In this document: positions 10,941 through 23,855 of the stretch, piece after piece | How the letters are laid out: every line of letters begins with the position of its first letter | Numbering within the stretch: the stretch's first letter is position 1 | DNA from: Brachionus manjavacas | Lineage: Eukaryota; Rotifera; Eurotatoria; Ploima; Brachionidae | Direction: 5' to 3' | Length of the DNA stretch: 64,000 bases | NCBI GenBank assembly: GCA_019054805.1 | Contig: JAHQIY010000012.1 | Location: 2,728,001-2,792,000, forward strand | Translations under genes and position numbers: made by a program | The notes under the pieces: generated by a model | What the model was told of the DNA's origin: nothing | Database searches by the model: none | The model's input: only the letters and a program-made list of their open reading frames with translations

Positions 10941-13340
10941 AAACAATCACAGACAAGACATTAGTCTCAGCCCAAATCAGTCAACGCGAAAGCAGAATAA
11001 ATTTGAATATAAAGGCAACAGTGAGCCTCTTCACGTAATTAACGCTGTGAACTTAAGAAAAGTCCTATACGAGAAAAATCAGTGATAGGTGTGGCAATAT
11101 TCAATAATACAATGGTTAATTACCTATGTGATAGTGGAGCAGATAGGACAATTATCAATACAAAAACGTTCAATCTTATAAAAAGGCGCCTGGAACAGAA
11201 CTCGAAATTCATTCAGGTAGCGAGCTGTTCTCATGCTCAGGTCCTAATAAAATTCTTGGCAAAGTGAGGCTCTCACGCTGGATTGTTTTAAGAGAAGAAA
11301 TCCTTACAAATGAGGAAATCTTGGTGACTGTTATATTTCAAATAATGATTGTCTTTTAGGTAGAGATTTGATTAACAAGCTGAAGCACCTTGAGCCTAGA
11401 TTTGAAGACATAAAGACAATGGTAAAATCAATGTTAGTAAGAAGAATTTTCTAACATCTTATTACTGATGAAGTAAGAAGAATTTTTAGAAAAGAAATGC
11501 GTGAAAAACATTTTAAAACAACCTTGAAATTAGTCACTTACCACAATATGAAAGAGGATGAAGTCGGAAGTATTACAAAATTTGATTTTGAAGTACACCC
11601 CGAAAATAAATTCCAAAAAGGGGAGGGTCTCGTTCCAAAAATCAAATTTGGTGGTACAGTGATTGATATTTAAATCGATGCGGAATTGAAAGAAACTAGC
11701 CCGTCAAAAAATGATCTCCATAGGGAGCCTGTTAAAAACTAAAATTTAAGAAGTTTCGGCAAAATCAGTCTTGGATTTAAAACCAGCCAATAATTCAGAT
11801 GTTGCATTTGAAATAGAGTTTCAAGACCCAAACCAGAAGCCAATCAAATGTAAATGTAGACCACTACCGTGGAATCTGAAAGAGAATGAAAACACTGAAC
11901 TGGATATACAACTGAAGGCTGGGACTATTCGACCAAGTAGAAGTCAATGGTGTTTTCCTATTCAAAAGGTAGACAAGGTTGACGGTTTATTTGAATCACA
12001 GTGGACTACAAGCCACTAAAAAATCTGATAACTATCCAATTCCGTCCATAAAGGATCGTTATGCCAAATTAGCAGATTCACACACTGTTACTAAAATCGA
12101 TATGAAAGCAACATACCACCAAACCCCTGTTCATCCGAACTCAATTCAGTTCACTGCTTTCATCTGTGAATTTGATCTGTTTGAGTATCTTTCAATGCCA
12201 ATCGGCATCATAACTGCCACTGCATGGTTTCAACGTTTTATCGAAGCATGTTTACAACGATTTTGAATCGATAGTTCTCTAAGAGTTTATTTTGATGAAT
12301 TAATTATATTTACAAACAGTGAAAAGAATGGGATCAATTATAATCTTGACACTGAAATGGCTCTTCTGGATACACTGAAAAAGAGATCATTAAAGGTTAC
12401 ATGCGAAAAAAGTATCCCAGTTGAATTTGCAATTCAGTTGTTGGGAAATGTGATATTCAAAGGAAAGATTAAACCAGACCCAAATAGGTCTTTTGGCTTC
12501 GCGAAAAACGGAAAACCAGGAGCAATTAACCAAATTCAGTCTTGGCTGGGCGATCCAATTTTATACCATCGATTCATTTATCAGTACTAGCCAGACATCT
12601 TTATGAGTTAATGAGTTTAAAAAGTGTACCTAATTGTACCTCAATGAATCCGGTGATTATTTTGAGAGACTAAAAGGCGTCCTAAGCAGTGAACTTGAGT
12701 TGGCTTTACCCAATTTCGAGCGTCAAATGATTTTAACAACAGACGCATGTGACTATGGTTACGGTGACGTCCACGAACAAGAATTTGACGGGAAAAGTAC
12801 GTTTTTCACGACAGTTTGGTGGCAAGTATTGAAGAAATTTACAATTAAGTCTCATCATCTTCCGATAGTGAGAATGAACAAAGAAAATGATGCTACACAG
12901 ACTACAAACAGCAGCTCTGATTCGGAAAGTGCAAAAAACGCCGATAGAATAGCTCTGAACCAAAATTCCTCTATCGAGAATGAATTGAGAGCCTGAAAGA
13001 AGAACAAGAAAAGGACGAAGATGTCCAGAGGATAAAAGGACTTATCCTGGAAAATGGGGCTGAGAAGCCTAAAATCTCACTTTTTGAATGCCCAACACAT
13101 CATATGCTATACAAACAGTACGACAACTAAACGCTTGTTGATGGTTTTCAATATCGTCATAGTGAAGATAGGAATGGTTTCAAAACAACACAACTCGTTT
13201 TACCAAAACAAATAGTCGAGTAAATTGTCAACCAGGTTAAAAGCACAATTAACAATGGTTATCTAGGAAAATAAAGGAAATGTCAAAAATAATTGATAGA
13301 TTTTACAGACCATTTCTTAAAGACGAACAGCCCTAAAAGC
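10941..13340 (+). pseudogene. Ty3/gypsy-type retrotransposon pol remnant
   Basis: Domains occur in order on the plus strand but in shifting frames. An aspartic protease with CDSGADRT is near 11127-11150. Reverse transcriptase runs about 11771-12290, with TKIDMKATYHQ and the FEYLSMPIGI box. The catalytic box at about 12283 reads YFDE instead of Y-x-D-D. A connection segment follows, then RNase H with LTTDACDYGYG at 12733-12765. The start of integrase is at about 13000-13330. Many stops and shifts separate them, and no LTRs were found at either side. It is an old, dead copy lying wholly in the spacer of palindrome I and not duplicated by it. Confidence 0.85.
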
Positions 13341-13990
13341 AAAAGAGAAAGTTCACCAAAAATTAAAAATAATCCAAGGTGGAAGGCTATGGAAAATTGT
13401 AATGAGCCTTAACAAAGTGTCACGGACATGATTAATAAGGACCCTATGTTCACAGGAGATATGTCTTCAAATGACATTGATTCAGAATTCGGATTAGATA
13501 GAAAAATCAAATCATTAAATCTAGTGAGGTTCTTCGATGATCTAGTCGTCAGTCGAAGCCTCCTGATCGTCTAGAATATTAAAGTATCTATTAATATATT
13601 ATTTTAAATGAAATAAATAAATAAGTGAAACAAAAAAAATGCAATAAATCAAATGAAAATCAAGCAAATGGCAAAAACCAACCCGATCTTTGATATATAC
13701 GTCCGAAATAAAACGAAGAACAAGGAAAGCAGAAGGAAAACGGCGGAGTCTTTAGAGATCTAAATATAAGGAGATCATCCGGCAGGGTCTGGAGAACCGA
13801 CTGGGACTTAAAGATCACCTTGTTGCAGTTGCCAATGTAAATGTGTAAAGCACATGACGGAATGACCTACATCGCTACCTGTCGAATGGAAAGAACAGAA
13901 CGACACGGCGAAGCGGTCGAATTTATTAACAGCCTAACGTTCGAAGTCCGAAACTCCTGGGCAAGCTAAACTTAAAAAGGTTAAATAATC
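13341..13990. other. Junction of gypsy and LINE debris
   Basis: No recognisable domain. The stretch 13720-13960 is less AT-rich than its surroundings and reads as broken frames in all phases. It may be the decayed 5' part of the LINE that follows. Confidence 0.4.
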
Positions 13991-15712
13991 GGACTAAAGA
14001 ACCTAACAAAGAGAAAATATAAACTCTATTTAAAAATTAAATCCCCATATTACTAACAACACTCAAAAATGAGTACAAAGAAACCTGTTAAGAGTAAAAA
14101 CGAGCGATCAAAGCAACGCGCTTATTTTACGAACAAAAAATTATCAGAGAAAGTAAGATAATTCTTAAATTAAAATGTGGTTGTATAAATCATCAAAGAA
14201 AACACAAAGATAAAAAGATCACTTACTAACCTAAATAGCGATCTTATTCTAGAAAAAAAATCATCACTAACCTGTTTAATGATCAATTTCAAAGATCGTT
14301 CATAATGTTTATGGTTCAGAACTACCTAATTTCGAATCGATTTGCCAAGATATCTTCGCAATTGATACCGAGTTATTATCGCACTCAAATATAATCAAAA
14401 ATATTGGTAGATTGGATAAACGGCAAGCGAATGGTAAATAAAAACTGTGCCGAAAGCTTCTCTAAATTTTTGGAATCAATTTTCGAATAATCATTCACAA
14501 CCGGCAAGCTCCCAATTGAATGGAAGGAAGCTTAAATAACTCCAATTTTTAAATTATCCGAGCTGAGGAACTAAAGACCAATATCAATTACCTCTGTCAC
14601 TTGTAATCATGAAGGGAATCGTTAGAGACGCAATTATGGCTCATCTAAATAGAAACCATCTGATTGCCAATCAACAAAATGGTTTTGTTAAAAGAAAATC
14701 ATGTTTGACAAATCACCTCGAAACAATTGACATAATAACAGAAGCCTCAAACCGAGGATTTGCCTCTGCAGTTGTCTTTTTTTTTTTCTAAAGCATTTGA
14801 CAAATTATCACACCGAGCATTAATAAAAAAAGTACAGGCTTACGGATTCAGCGATAAGATTAAACACTGGCTCACCAATATTTTAAATAGCATGTTGTAT
14901 TGGGCGAAAATGTCTCAGCGTTGAGGGAAGTCTTAAGCGGTGTACTGTTCTCAAGGATCTGTACTTGGCCCTCTTCTTTTCGTTATTTTTATAAACGGCA
15001 TACCAAACGCCGCAACAAGCTTAATCAAACTTTTTGCAGATGATAAAAATCATTAGAAACCGTCTTGATGTTGAACAGATGCAAACGGACATTGACAGGA
15101 TTGCTAAATGGTCGATTGACTGGCAACTGAAATTTAACGAAGACAAATGCAAATTTATCTTCTTCAAAAATAAAACTATTAACGGAATTGATTTAAAACA
15201 ACTTAACAATTATCCAAGCATCTTGAGTATGCAGTTGCATTCTGGAGCCCCTTTACCAAACGAAACTCAAAAATTCTTGAACAAGTTGAAAGAAAGGCTA
15301 CAAAATTATTATTTTAGTAATTAGCTTAAAAAAATTTAGATTATGAAGAAAGACTTACAAGATTGAGACTAACCACACTTAAGGCAAGACGTGAACGTGG
15401 AGACCTAATCGAAACCTTCAAAATAATGAACGGTCTAAGTTATATTTAATTACAGACTCCACACATCAAGAGTCATGCACTCTCATCTGATGGCCCAGCT
15501 GGAAGAATTCGAAGAGAACCAGGAAGACAGACCAAACAATTGACAAGAATTAAAAATAGAGATTGTTTCCTGACAAATCGAGTGGTTAACGAGTTGAAAA
15601 TATTACCAGTTGAAGTTGCAAATTCAAAATCCAAGAATGAATTTAAAAACAAACTCAATACACATTTTTGCATTAACTGTCAAAGCCATGTAAACTCAGC
15701 AAATTAATAAGA
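13991..15712 (+). pseudogene. LINE reverse transcriptase, broken, spanning spacer and right arm
   Basis: In changing frames the plus strand reads TGKLPIEWKEA (about 14500), IVRDAIMAHLNRNHLIANQQ (14615), KSCLTNHLETIDIITEASNR (14696) and KAFDKLSHRALI (about 14793). GSVLGPLLFVIFINGIP follows at about 14955, then LIKLFADD with the catalytic Asp pair at about 15021. The thumb and C-terminus end near 15710. The homopolymer run at 14778 marks one shift. The fragment at 57577-57996 belongs to the same family. The right arm of palindrome I begins inside this element at 14952. Confidence 0.85.
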
Positions 15713-16128
15713 AATTAAATTTCAACATTTTCAGACGCGGTGCAATTTACAGAGATTTTGCAGATTTGACATTTGATTCAACTATGTATGTAGCAATATG
15801 TTGCATTTTTAGAATGAGTTAAAAACCTTTATTTGAAAATCTAAGAAGCCTTTTAGACGTCAAATTGTTCTGTTCTGTTTAATTATTTTGAGCTAAATTT
15901 AACAAAACCACTTTTTACAGAAACAGAAAATTAAAAAAGTTAGAATATTTTATGAATTAAGTTTTTGCTGAATATTAAAAAAATAATAAAAAAAGGAAAA
16001 ATAGTGGATTAATTTATTTTAGATATTTTTCTTAATCAAATTAAAATCGAAATAATAAATAATTGGAAAGAAAAATATGTGTTAAGAGATAAAGATTACT
16101 TTATTGATTGCTAGTTTTTAGATTTAAT

Positions 16129-17122
16129 TTAGAAAGATCCGAATGATGAAAATTGTTCCGAAGAGCCAAGACTTGAGAATGAAGGCAATGGAGCTGAGAG
16201 TTGAGCAGCACCAAATGAAGCTGAACCACCACATGGTGAAGGACATGGAGCTGGGCATGGAGCTGGGCATGGTGGTGGACATGGTGGTGGGACTGGTACT
16301 GGAACTGGTACTCGTTGAGGGACTGGTGTTGGAATTGGAACTCGTTGTGGTACTGGGACTGGAGTTGGAATTTTAAATGGAACTGGTACTGGTTGTGGTA
16401 CTGGGTATTTGTGTGGAACTGGTACTCTTACTGGAACTGGGTATCTTTCTGGGACTAAAAACAAAATGTCAAATAATTATTTGAATTGTTGAGTTGAATG
16501 AAACAAAAAGTTTAATGTACCTGGGTATAGTTTTGGTACTGGAACTCTGTATGGAACATCTACGTGTTCAATGACTGGGTATGGTTGTGGAACAGGGATT
16601 CTGATTGGTACTCTTACCGGTACTGGAGTTGGAACTGGGGTTGGAACTGGGCATGCTTGAGGAACTGGTACTCTAATTGGTATTTGAACAGTTTGGGCTT
16701 GTGGCACTGGCTCATGATAAGTGAGTTGAACTGGAACTGGTACTCTTACTGGTACTTTGAATGGAACAGGTACTGGGCATGGTTGTGGCACAGGTACTGG
16801 AGTTGGTACTGGAACAGGTCTTGGCACTGGTACTCTGATTGTAAATGGCACTGGTTGTGGAACTGGAGTTGGGATTGGATATGGTACATGTCGTGGGATT
16901 CTAACTGGAACTGGATATGGTTGTGGAACTGGTACAGGTACTGGCACTCTTATTGGTGCTGGTGGTGGTGGTGGAGGTGGACAACATGAAGTTTCACATG
17001 ATCCACATGATGAACCAAATGATGAAGAGCCGAATGATGAGGAGTCGAATGAACCTGAAATAAATAAAATAACAATTTAATCAAGTGCCCTCAAGAGTAA
17101 GTCGTTTTTATTTACCAAACAT
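16129..17122 (-). CDS. PVP-B copy 2
   Basis: Exons 17122-17116, 17054-16521 and 16454-16129 on the minus strand give 288 residues, the same protein as copy 1. The second intron is 66 bp instead of 67 (one T fewer in its T-run). The start exon ATGTTTG, the PV repeat body, the Cys-polyPro block and the SSFGSF end are all intact. It is head-to-head with PVP-A copy 2. The lack of any disabling change, despite decayed LINE sequence in the same arm, suggests selection or recent homogenisation (inference). Confidence 0.82.
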
Positions 17123-17679
17123 TATGAATTGTTTCTTTTTTAGATTAGATGAATAAAAATCCGATGTTTTATTTTTTTAAATTTTACTTTAATTTATATG
17201 GGTTTTTAAGGTTTCTGCTTGAATAAATTCGATCTAACAATCAAAAATTTTGATCAGAAATCGATTTAAACAAAATCATGGTTAATATTGATCAAAAAAT
17301 TCCAAATATAAGAATATTTAAGTAAAGAGCGTTCTCTAGTGTTACATTAATCCTTTTTGATGTTGTTTATTTATCATATGTCCACAATTATATGAAATAA
17401 AACTTAAATTTTCTTTGTTTGTTTTATTGAAAGTAAAAAATTCTTTTAAATTGATGATGATCATTTATGCAAATGATCGATTCGATTGTTACCAAATAAC
17501 TAATATACCCAAGCATCGACATTGTTCAAGATATATTCATATGTATTCAAATTAAAGATCAAATAAATTGATAAAATGTTGTTGTTAATGAACAACTTAC
17601 ATATAAATATCAACATGAAAAACCATTTGGGAATATTCACTTTCTATTTTATTAATAAATCGGTAAAATAACGTTAACA
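17123..17679. promoter_or_regulatory. Bidirectional promoter, cassette copy 2
   Basis: Inverted equivalent of 7733-8290, with a TATAAATA at 17602-17609 (toward PVP-A) and a TATAAAT at 17199-17193 on the minus strand (toward PVP-B). Confidence 0.65.
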
Positions 17680-18676
17680 ATGGCTTCATTTGATTCTTCT
17701 TTGTTTGGTGGCGCTGAATTTTCAGCTCCTTTGGCTGCTGCTCAATTACCAGCTTCATTGCCTTTATCTTTCCCATCGCTCGACTCATCATGTGGCTCAT
17801 GTCCACCACCACCTCCACCACCATGTCCAGCTCCTTGCCCACCACCTCCATGCAGAATTCCAGTTCCTGTTCCAACCCCAGTACCAACTCCAGTACGAGT
17901 ACCACAGTACATTACTGTAAGAAAAAATTTAATAATCTAAAAAAAAAGGGTCCAGTTCAAAAAGGTTATTTAATTTAAATAAAAAATAGGTTCCAGTACC
18001 AACTCCATGCCCAAGACCGGTTCCAGTTCCAGTTCCAAGACCATGTCCAGTCTCAGTTCCATATCCTCAAAGAGTTCCAGTTCCAACTCCATTCAAAATC
18101 CCAGTGCCAACTCCAGTTCCACAACAGGTTCAAATTCCACAACCAGTTCCACAAATAAATCGTGTTCAAGTACCATTGCCATATCAAGTACCACAACCAG
18201 TTGCTGTTCCAACTCCAATTAGAATTCCAGTAAGAGTACCAGTTCCACAACCATACCCAGTACCACAACCAGTTCCAGTGCCATGCCCAGTTCGTATCCC
18301 AATCAGAATTAGAATTCCAAGACCAGTCCCAGTACCAGTCGAAGTACCAATTCCAGTTAGAACTCCACAACCATATCCAGTTCGATTGCCATGTCCAGTT
18401 CCTCAACCATGCCCAGTACCAGTAGCACAGCCTGTTCCTCAACCATGCCCACAGCCAGTACCAGTGCCAGTTCCAGTTCCATGCCCACAACCTGTTCCAA
18501 TCCCAACCCCAGTTCCAGTACAAACTTGCCCACCACCACCACCACCATGCCCAGCTCCATGTCCATCACCATGTGGTGGTTCAGCTTCATTTGGTGCTGC
18601 TCAACTCTCAGCTCCATTGCCTTCATTCTCAAGTCTTGGCTCTTCGGAACAATTTTCATCATTCGGATCTTTCTAA
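17680..18676 (+). CDS. PVP-A copy 2
   Basis: Exons 17680-17916 and 17990-18676 with a 73 bp intron give 307 residues. The first exon ends after ...PQYIT and the second starts with VPVPTPCP, in phase 0. The body shows repeating VPVPQPYP/VPIRI units, a CPAPCPSPC block and a tail matching PVP-B. The polyadenylation signal AATAAA follows the stop within 45 bp. Among the A copies only intron length and single bases differ. As in copy 1, no secretion signal is visible. Confidence 0.85.
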
Positions 18677-19384
18677 ATTAAATCTAAAAACTAGCAATCA
18701 ATAAAGTCATCTTTATCTCTTAACAAATGTTTTTACACTTGTACAAAAAAATATTCACTTTTAGTTAAAACACAATAATTTTTGAAAATGTGCAATTATT
18801 ATTATTATACAATAATGTCTTTCAGGAACTTTATCAAACGTTTATACTAAAAGTAATCAATATTTTTATTAAAAAATTTTTTAAATTTAATTAAAAACTA
18901 CTATGTTTTTATTGGAAATAAACAAAGATAATTAATGTGTATTTTTTAATTGTTTATTGAACAAAAATACGAAACTAGTATTATATTATTAAAAATTTAA
19001 AAATACTAAAAATATTTAAAATTCGTCTTGTATTTGTTAGGCATTGGTTATAGAGTCTTTTTTTTTTAATGTTTCTCTGCATGTTTTACGTATTTTAGTA
19101 AACTCATAGTTGAATTTTGCTTTTTTTGATTGTTTTAACTGTTTATCAGTGTCGAGCTAAAGCCCCTTCAGAAAAAAAAAATCAAACAAAATAAAACATT
19201 AAGAAAGTATAAAAGAAAAAGAAATTATACGAAAAGAGTTATCAATTGGTAGACGGTTATTATGGCGTGTATAATTTTGCCGTAATTACTTTGACTTGAT
19301 ACATTAATCGACACTAAATCTTGACATCTATAATTAAGACTTTAATTAAATTAACTAGAATATTTTAGACGAATAATTGATTAG

Positions 19385-19840
19385 ACTAAATATAATTTAT
19401 GGCGAAAAGTACAAGAGTTAGGGTATCAGACCGCTTATAATGAAATTAGTGAGGTTCGTTTATTTTTTAAAAGTATAGCAGCGTTAGTTTATGTGCCTGT
19501 GGATGATGTGATGTATGCTTATGAATTAATTAAAAAAGAAAGTGAAGAGTTTTCAAAAAATTATATCAATTTTATAAAATATTTGGAATCAAAATATATT
19601 GGTGAGGTTAAGTGTGGTAAAGGTGTTGGTCGAAAAGATCCTAAATTCTAACACGATCTTTGGAACGTTTATGTTCGAAATTAAGAAAATATGCCTCGAA
19701 CAAATAATAACATTGAAGGCTGGCACTCAGCATTACAAAATTTTATTCGAAGATCTCCTGTTATTCATGCTTTTATTGATAAAATCAAGTTGGAACAAGC
19801 CAATATGGAAGCTAATATTTCAAACATGTATATATTGGTA
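19385..19840 (+). pseudogene. MULE transposase, C-terminal fragment
   Basis: The plus strand reads ELGYQTAYNEISEVRLFF, SIAALVYVPVDDVMYAYELI, then YLESKYIGEVKCGKGVGR and, after a stop, HDLWNVYVRN. After a further stop and frame change it gives MPRTNNNIEGWHSALQNF (19691-19745) and FIDKIKLEQANMEANI. The P-R-T-N-N-x-x-E-G-W-H box and the following helix are the hallmark C-terminus of animal MULE-type transposases. The catalytic core is missing and there are stops, so it is inactive. Confidence 0.75.
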
Positions 19841-20941
19841 TTATTTTATAAATTTTGTGTTTGTGATATGATGATTCTTAAGATACAGTTTGTAGTTTAA
19901 AAAAGTATCTACGCTCTATTTTCAATTTTTCATAGATAGAGGATTTTTTAAATGCCCCAAACGAAAGTTAATTATCACTAAAAGTCAAAATTTTATAAAA
20001 AAAAACAAAGCCTTTCGAGTCTTGTCAGTTTAATTAACTATAGTTTACCTGTTAATGGAACAATTCTTGTTCTCAGGCTTTATGAACTAGTTCACCTAAT
20101 CTAAAATTTGTTAAACTAGTTTAAAATTTTTTCACTTATTTTGATAAAAGTTAAAGTTATAACAAAAAATAAGATTGAAAAATAACTACATAGAAAATTT
20201 AAATTTTAGCGGACTAGGTAAATTTTACCGAGGAGATTAATCTATTCTTCCCATAGTCAAACACTTGAAGGGTGAAAATTTAATTTTAATTTTCTTTATT
20301 ATTGGTATTTGGGACTGTTGAAAGGGTAATATCAAGTCAAACAGATCAGGGAAAATGCTATTTTTAAAGCTCCATCAAATTATAAAAAAAAACAAAAAAT
20401 TAATAACGATGACAGTTTCGAGAATTAGGCATTCTACTACCCAGTCTATTCAAATTTTCTGTCTCATGCGTAATACAGACTGATACTTACATGTAGCAGA
20501 AATTTTTGTCTGTAATTTTTATGAGTTGAAAAAAATATCCAATAATTTATACAATTCAGAAATCTAAGAACAAGCTCCACCTTTTTTTATCAAAAAAATC
20601 ACTGAATATCTTTGCTCCTCCTTTTTTTTCAAAACTTTAATTAGTTAAAACGATTAACAAAAAAACAGATTCCCTGCATATACTGAAAGAGAGAAGTAAG
20701 CAAAAATGAGTAAACTTAAATCTTTTTTAAGTGATGAATCAAATTCAAATTTATATTCAGTAAGAAAAAATAATTTTTTGTCCTAATAATTCAGTCTCAA
20801 TAGAATATCGGTAAGATAAGAACATAAAAGAATCCAAATTTAAAGATTGATAATTATTAATTATTAAAAAATTTTTTTTTCCTTTTATTTAATTATGTAT
20901 TATGTCCTACAGACTATTTACTAAAATTTAAATTTAGAAAG

Positions 20942-22130
20942 TTCAAAACAAACATATCCATTTATTCAAAATAATCCTGATGGTACAAAGCGGGATGCTT
21001 TAAGCTACAAGCGTGACTTGCTTTTTAGCTTAGAAAACACTATCAAACATAATGGAATTAAAGGTCCCTGTGCATTCGATGGGTTAAAATATTTTCATCC
21101 TTTATTGAATACAAACATTGATAGAATGCATTCAATTTTTCTTGGAGTCGTCAAATCTTTATTTACATATTGGTTTGATTCTACATGTGATAAAGAATAT
21201 TCTTTGAAAAATAAGATGGTATTGATATAACAGCGACTCTCAAAATTAAGACCACCAAGTCATTTTAAAAGTCCACCTAGATCAATAAATGATTGGCGTT
21301 TATGGCGTGCAAGCGAATTTGTGTATTTTATTTAAAATTATTCATTGATTGTATTTAGTAAAAAAATGAAAATAGAATATCTAAATAATCTTGTATTATT
21401 TGTTATATTTCTGGAAATAATTCTGTTATATTTCTGTACTCTTCAGTTCGGTCCGATTAATGCAACAACCTGTTACCAATTTGAGGAACTAAATAGGAAA
21501 ATAACAAGAATTGTCAAAGGCAAAAATTTAATTGGCGAAGAGTTTATTAAATTTTTCAGCGTTTGGCAAGAAATATCTAGTAAGCCAGTAATCAAAGGAA
21601 ATTGTAATTCAGCTTTTAGTGTATTCATTAATGAAAAAGCAGGTCTAAAAACCTCAAACAACAAAAAGAATCTAATACATAATGGAATCGTTCAAATGGG
21701 ACGTTCAAGTTATTATTTTAAAAATAATCACCTTTCAAATTTATTTAAAATGGAACTAGACCAAGATATTTTAGATTTCATTTGTTTTAAAAGTGTACAT
21801 TTTTCTAATCGATGTTTTACTGATGTTTCGTTTAATGGTCGTTTTAGCGATAGTGCTATATTTGATAAAGTAACAAAGCGATATGGTCTAATAAATAATA
21901 TAGTTAATTTCGAAAATCGGATTTATTTATTTTGCAGAGAAATAATTTTATTACATAACCCTTTTTATAATATTAATTATCAAGATATTAAGGCAAAAAC
22001 ATTTATTTGTATACTTGGCAACAATTATTTAATTAGCAAATTAGAAAATGTAGAAAAAATTTTATTTGTAAAAATTGACGAGTATCTAGCTTTCATAAAT
22101 TTTTTTCAAAATAGCCATTTATTTTTATAG
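20942..22130 (+). pseudogene. En/Spm (CACTA)-like transposase remnant
   Basis: Frames 21018-21230 and 21345-22130, joined by stop-containing sequence, read GIKGPCAFDGLKYF, NIDRMHSIFLGVVKSLFTYWF, RLSKLRPPSHFKSPPRSIND and WRLWRASEFVYF. Then come a hydrophobic helix and FGPINATTCYQFEELNRKI. The order D-x-M-H-S-x-x-L-G-V, W-x-A-S-E-F and the aromatic F-E-x-x-N segment is that of animal En/Spm-like (TNP2-type) transposases. At least two stops interrupt it. The N-terminal catalytic part was not found. Confidence 0.65.
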
Positions 22131-22479
22131 AAACGATCAAAAAATGATAATCGATTTTTTTTAATTTTTTTAATCTTAAATTTATTTTTATTAATTCAAT
22201 AAATTTTATATATTTAATAAAATATTTTTGTTTTATTAGCTTTCAATTTTATGTTAAAATCTATGAATCATTCCATATAAATATATTAAAGAAGAAATCC
22301 TTTTAAAACATTTTATAAGTGTTCTGTCAAAAACAAATTCAAGAAAAAAAAAATATATAAAAAAAGAAAAAAAAAACTGTTTTTGTCAGAATCTTAACTT
22401 AGCTCAAGTTCAGCTAAAAGCCGCAACCTTTCTAGCAGTTTATGCTCTGAGGGAAAAGGTAATCAAATTATTTTGTAAA

Positions 22480-23855
22480 TAAATAATTTAATTTTAATTT
22501 ATTTAATAAAACAGAGTGAAAAATGTTTAATGCTTAGTTCAAAAAGAACTAAAATAGACCATTATTTTAAAAATCGATGTAAAAATCAAGTCAGCTCTTC
22601 AATTACCGTCCAAAAATTATCGGACACAGATTTTGCTGATAAATTTGCACTTATCCAATGGGAGACTGACAGAATGTTTGATATTGTTGACGTTAAAAAA
22701 ATTAAGAAAAATAACTTCAGTAACATCAATGAAGGAAATATTTATGATATCAAATATGGAAGCAGTTTTTTAAAAGCTAGTGTAAAACTAATAGGTTATA
22801 GGATATTTAAAATTAATACTGTTTTTTTAACTTTACTTCTTAAAAGGTACAAAATTAGATTGTGAAAAATAATTAAAAGTTTTACGTTCATACAATTTAG
22901 AGGATTTAAAATCTATTAAAAGAAAAAAAATCATTGTCAAGACCAGCATACACATAGTTCTGATCAATCACAAGATATATTGATTGTAAAACAGAAAAAT
23001 AAATTTCTAGAATCCAGTTGAAAGAAACAGATGAGGCTCTTAAAAATGAAAAGTCCAAAAATCATGATCTAATAATTGAACTTAAATAAATGAAAGCAAC
23101 TATTGAGGCTTTGAGAAACACATTTGGTAATTCTTTTATTTAAATCAATCTATTAAAATTTAATATATTAATAAATAATTTTTATAGTAAAGATGATAAA
23201 AAATTAATCAAGATTAAAGAATTAAGTATTAATTTTTTAAAATCATTTTCTTCATTCGAAGAAATATGTCAAATTGGTTTTTACTCATCTGAACAAAAAA
23301 ATAACATTCATATTCTTTCTTCCAATTACAAAAATGTTTCAATTTCAAATGAACTAAAGATTCAGCTTGATAGTCTTATTGAGAATTCAAAGTCAGCATC
23401 TGAGTTCTATCGCAAAGTAATCAGCAATTTGATTACAGACCCTGTGATATGGGCTGGTTCAACGGTGGATAGAATGTTTGAACTATATTCAAATGAAATT
23501 CATGCTTGTTATGGTAATTTTTATTTAGAATTTTTTAATGAGCTAATAATTTTTTTTAAAGAATATATAAAAAAAATCAATACTGACTTTAAATTTGATT
23601 CATATCTTTAAATTTAAATTTGATATTATTAAAAAGCTTTCTCAATTTGATTTCTCAACTCGCATGTGAAGCTCGGAGAGAAATGAAAAAGCTTGGCTTT
23701 TCGATAGAACCAATAAAGAGTGAAAATAAAACAATAGGATATAGTGTTAAAGATAAAAATGGATCAGTACCAAGTTCTTTACAAGGTGTGCCAATTATTA
23801 AACCGAGTGACAGAGAAGAAGAGTTCTGCACTTCTACAGATGAAGAGTCTTGAAT
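22480..23855 (+). pseudogene. Second transposon gene, chromatin-type domain and BEN-like C-terminus
   Basis: 22530-22865 encodes DFADKFALIQWETDRMFDIV and a following strand KYGSSFLKASVKLIG. This is a small beta-barrel arrangement often placed before BEN domains in animal proteins and transposons. After coiled-coil-like broken sequence, 23340-23611 encodes SNELKIQLDSLIENSKSAS and FYRKVISNLITDPVIWAGST, which has the spacing of a BEN-like helical domain. 23620-23853 is a charged tail. Pieces are separated by short AT-rich stretches that could be introns, so it might be a spliced gene. The domain call is tentative. Confidence 0.4.

Larger units (their letters stand above)
14952..19145. repeat. 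Right arm of palindrome I
   Basis: It is the inverted partner of 6266-10463. The outer end at about 19145 abuts the composite DNA transposon that starts near 19152. The inner end is inside the LINE reverse transcriptase. It contains PVP-B copy 2 (minus) and PVP-A copy 2 (plus). Confidence 0.95.

Noticed and set aside
6266-19145. Palindrome I as a pure assembly artefact
   Set aside because: The arms differ by several single-base length changes and the spacer is unique. It cannot be fully excluded without reads.
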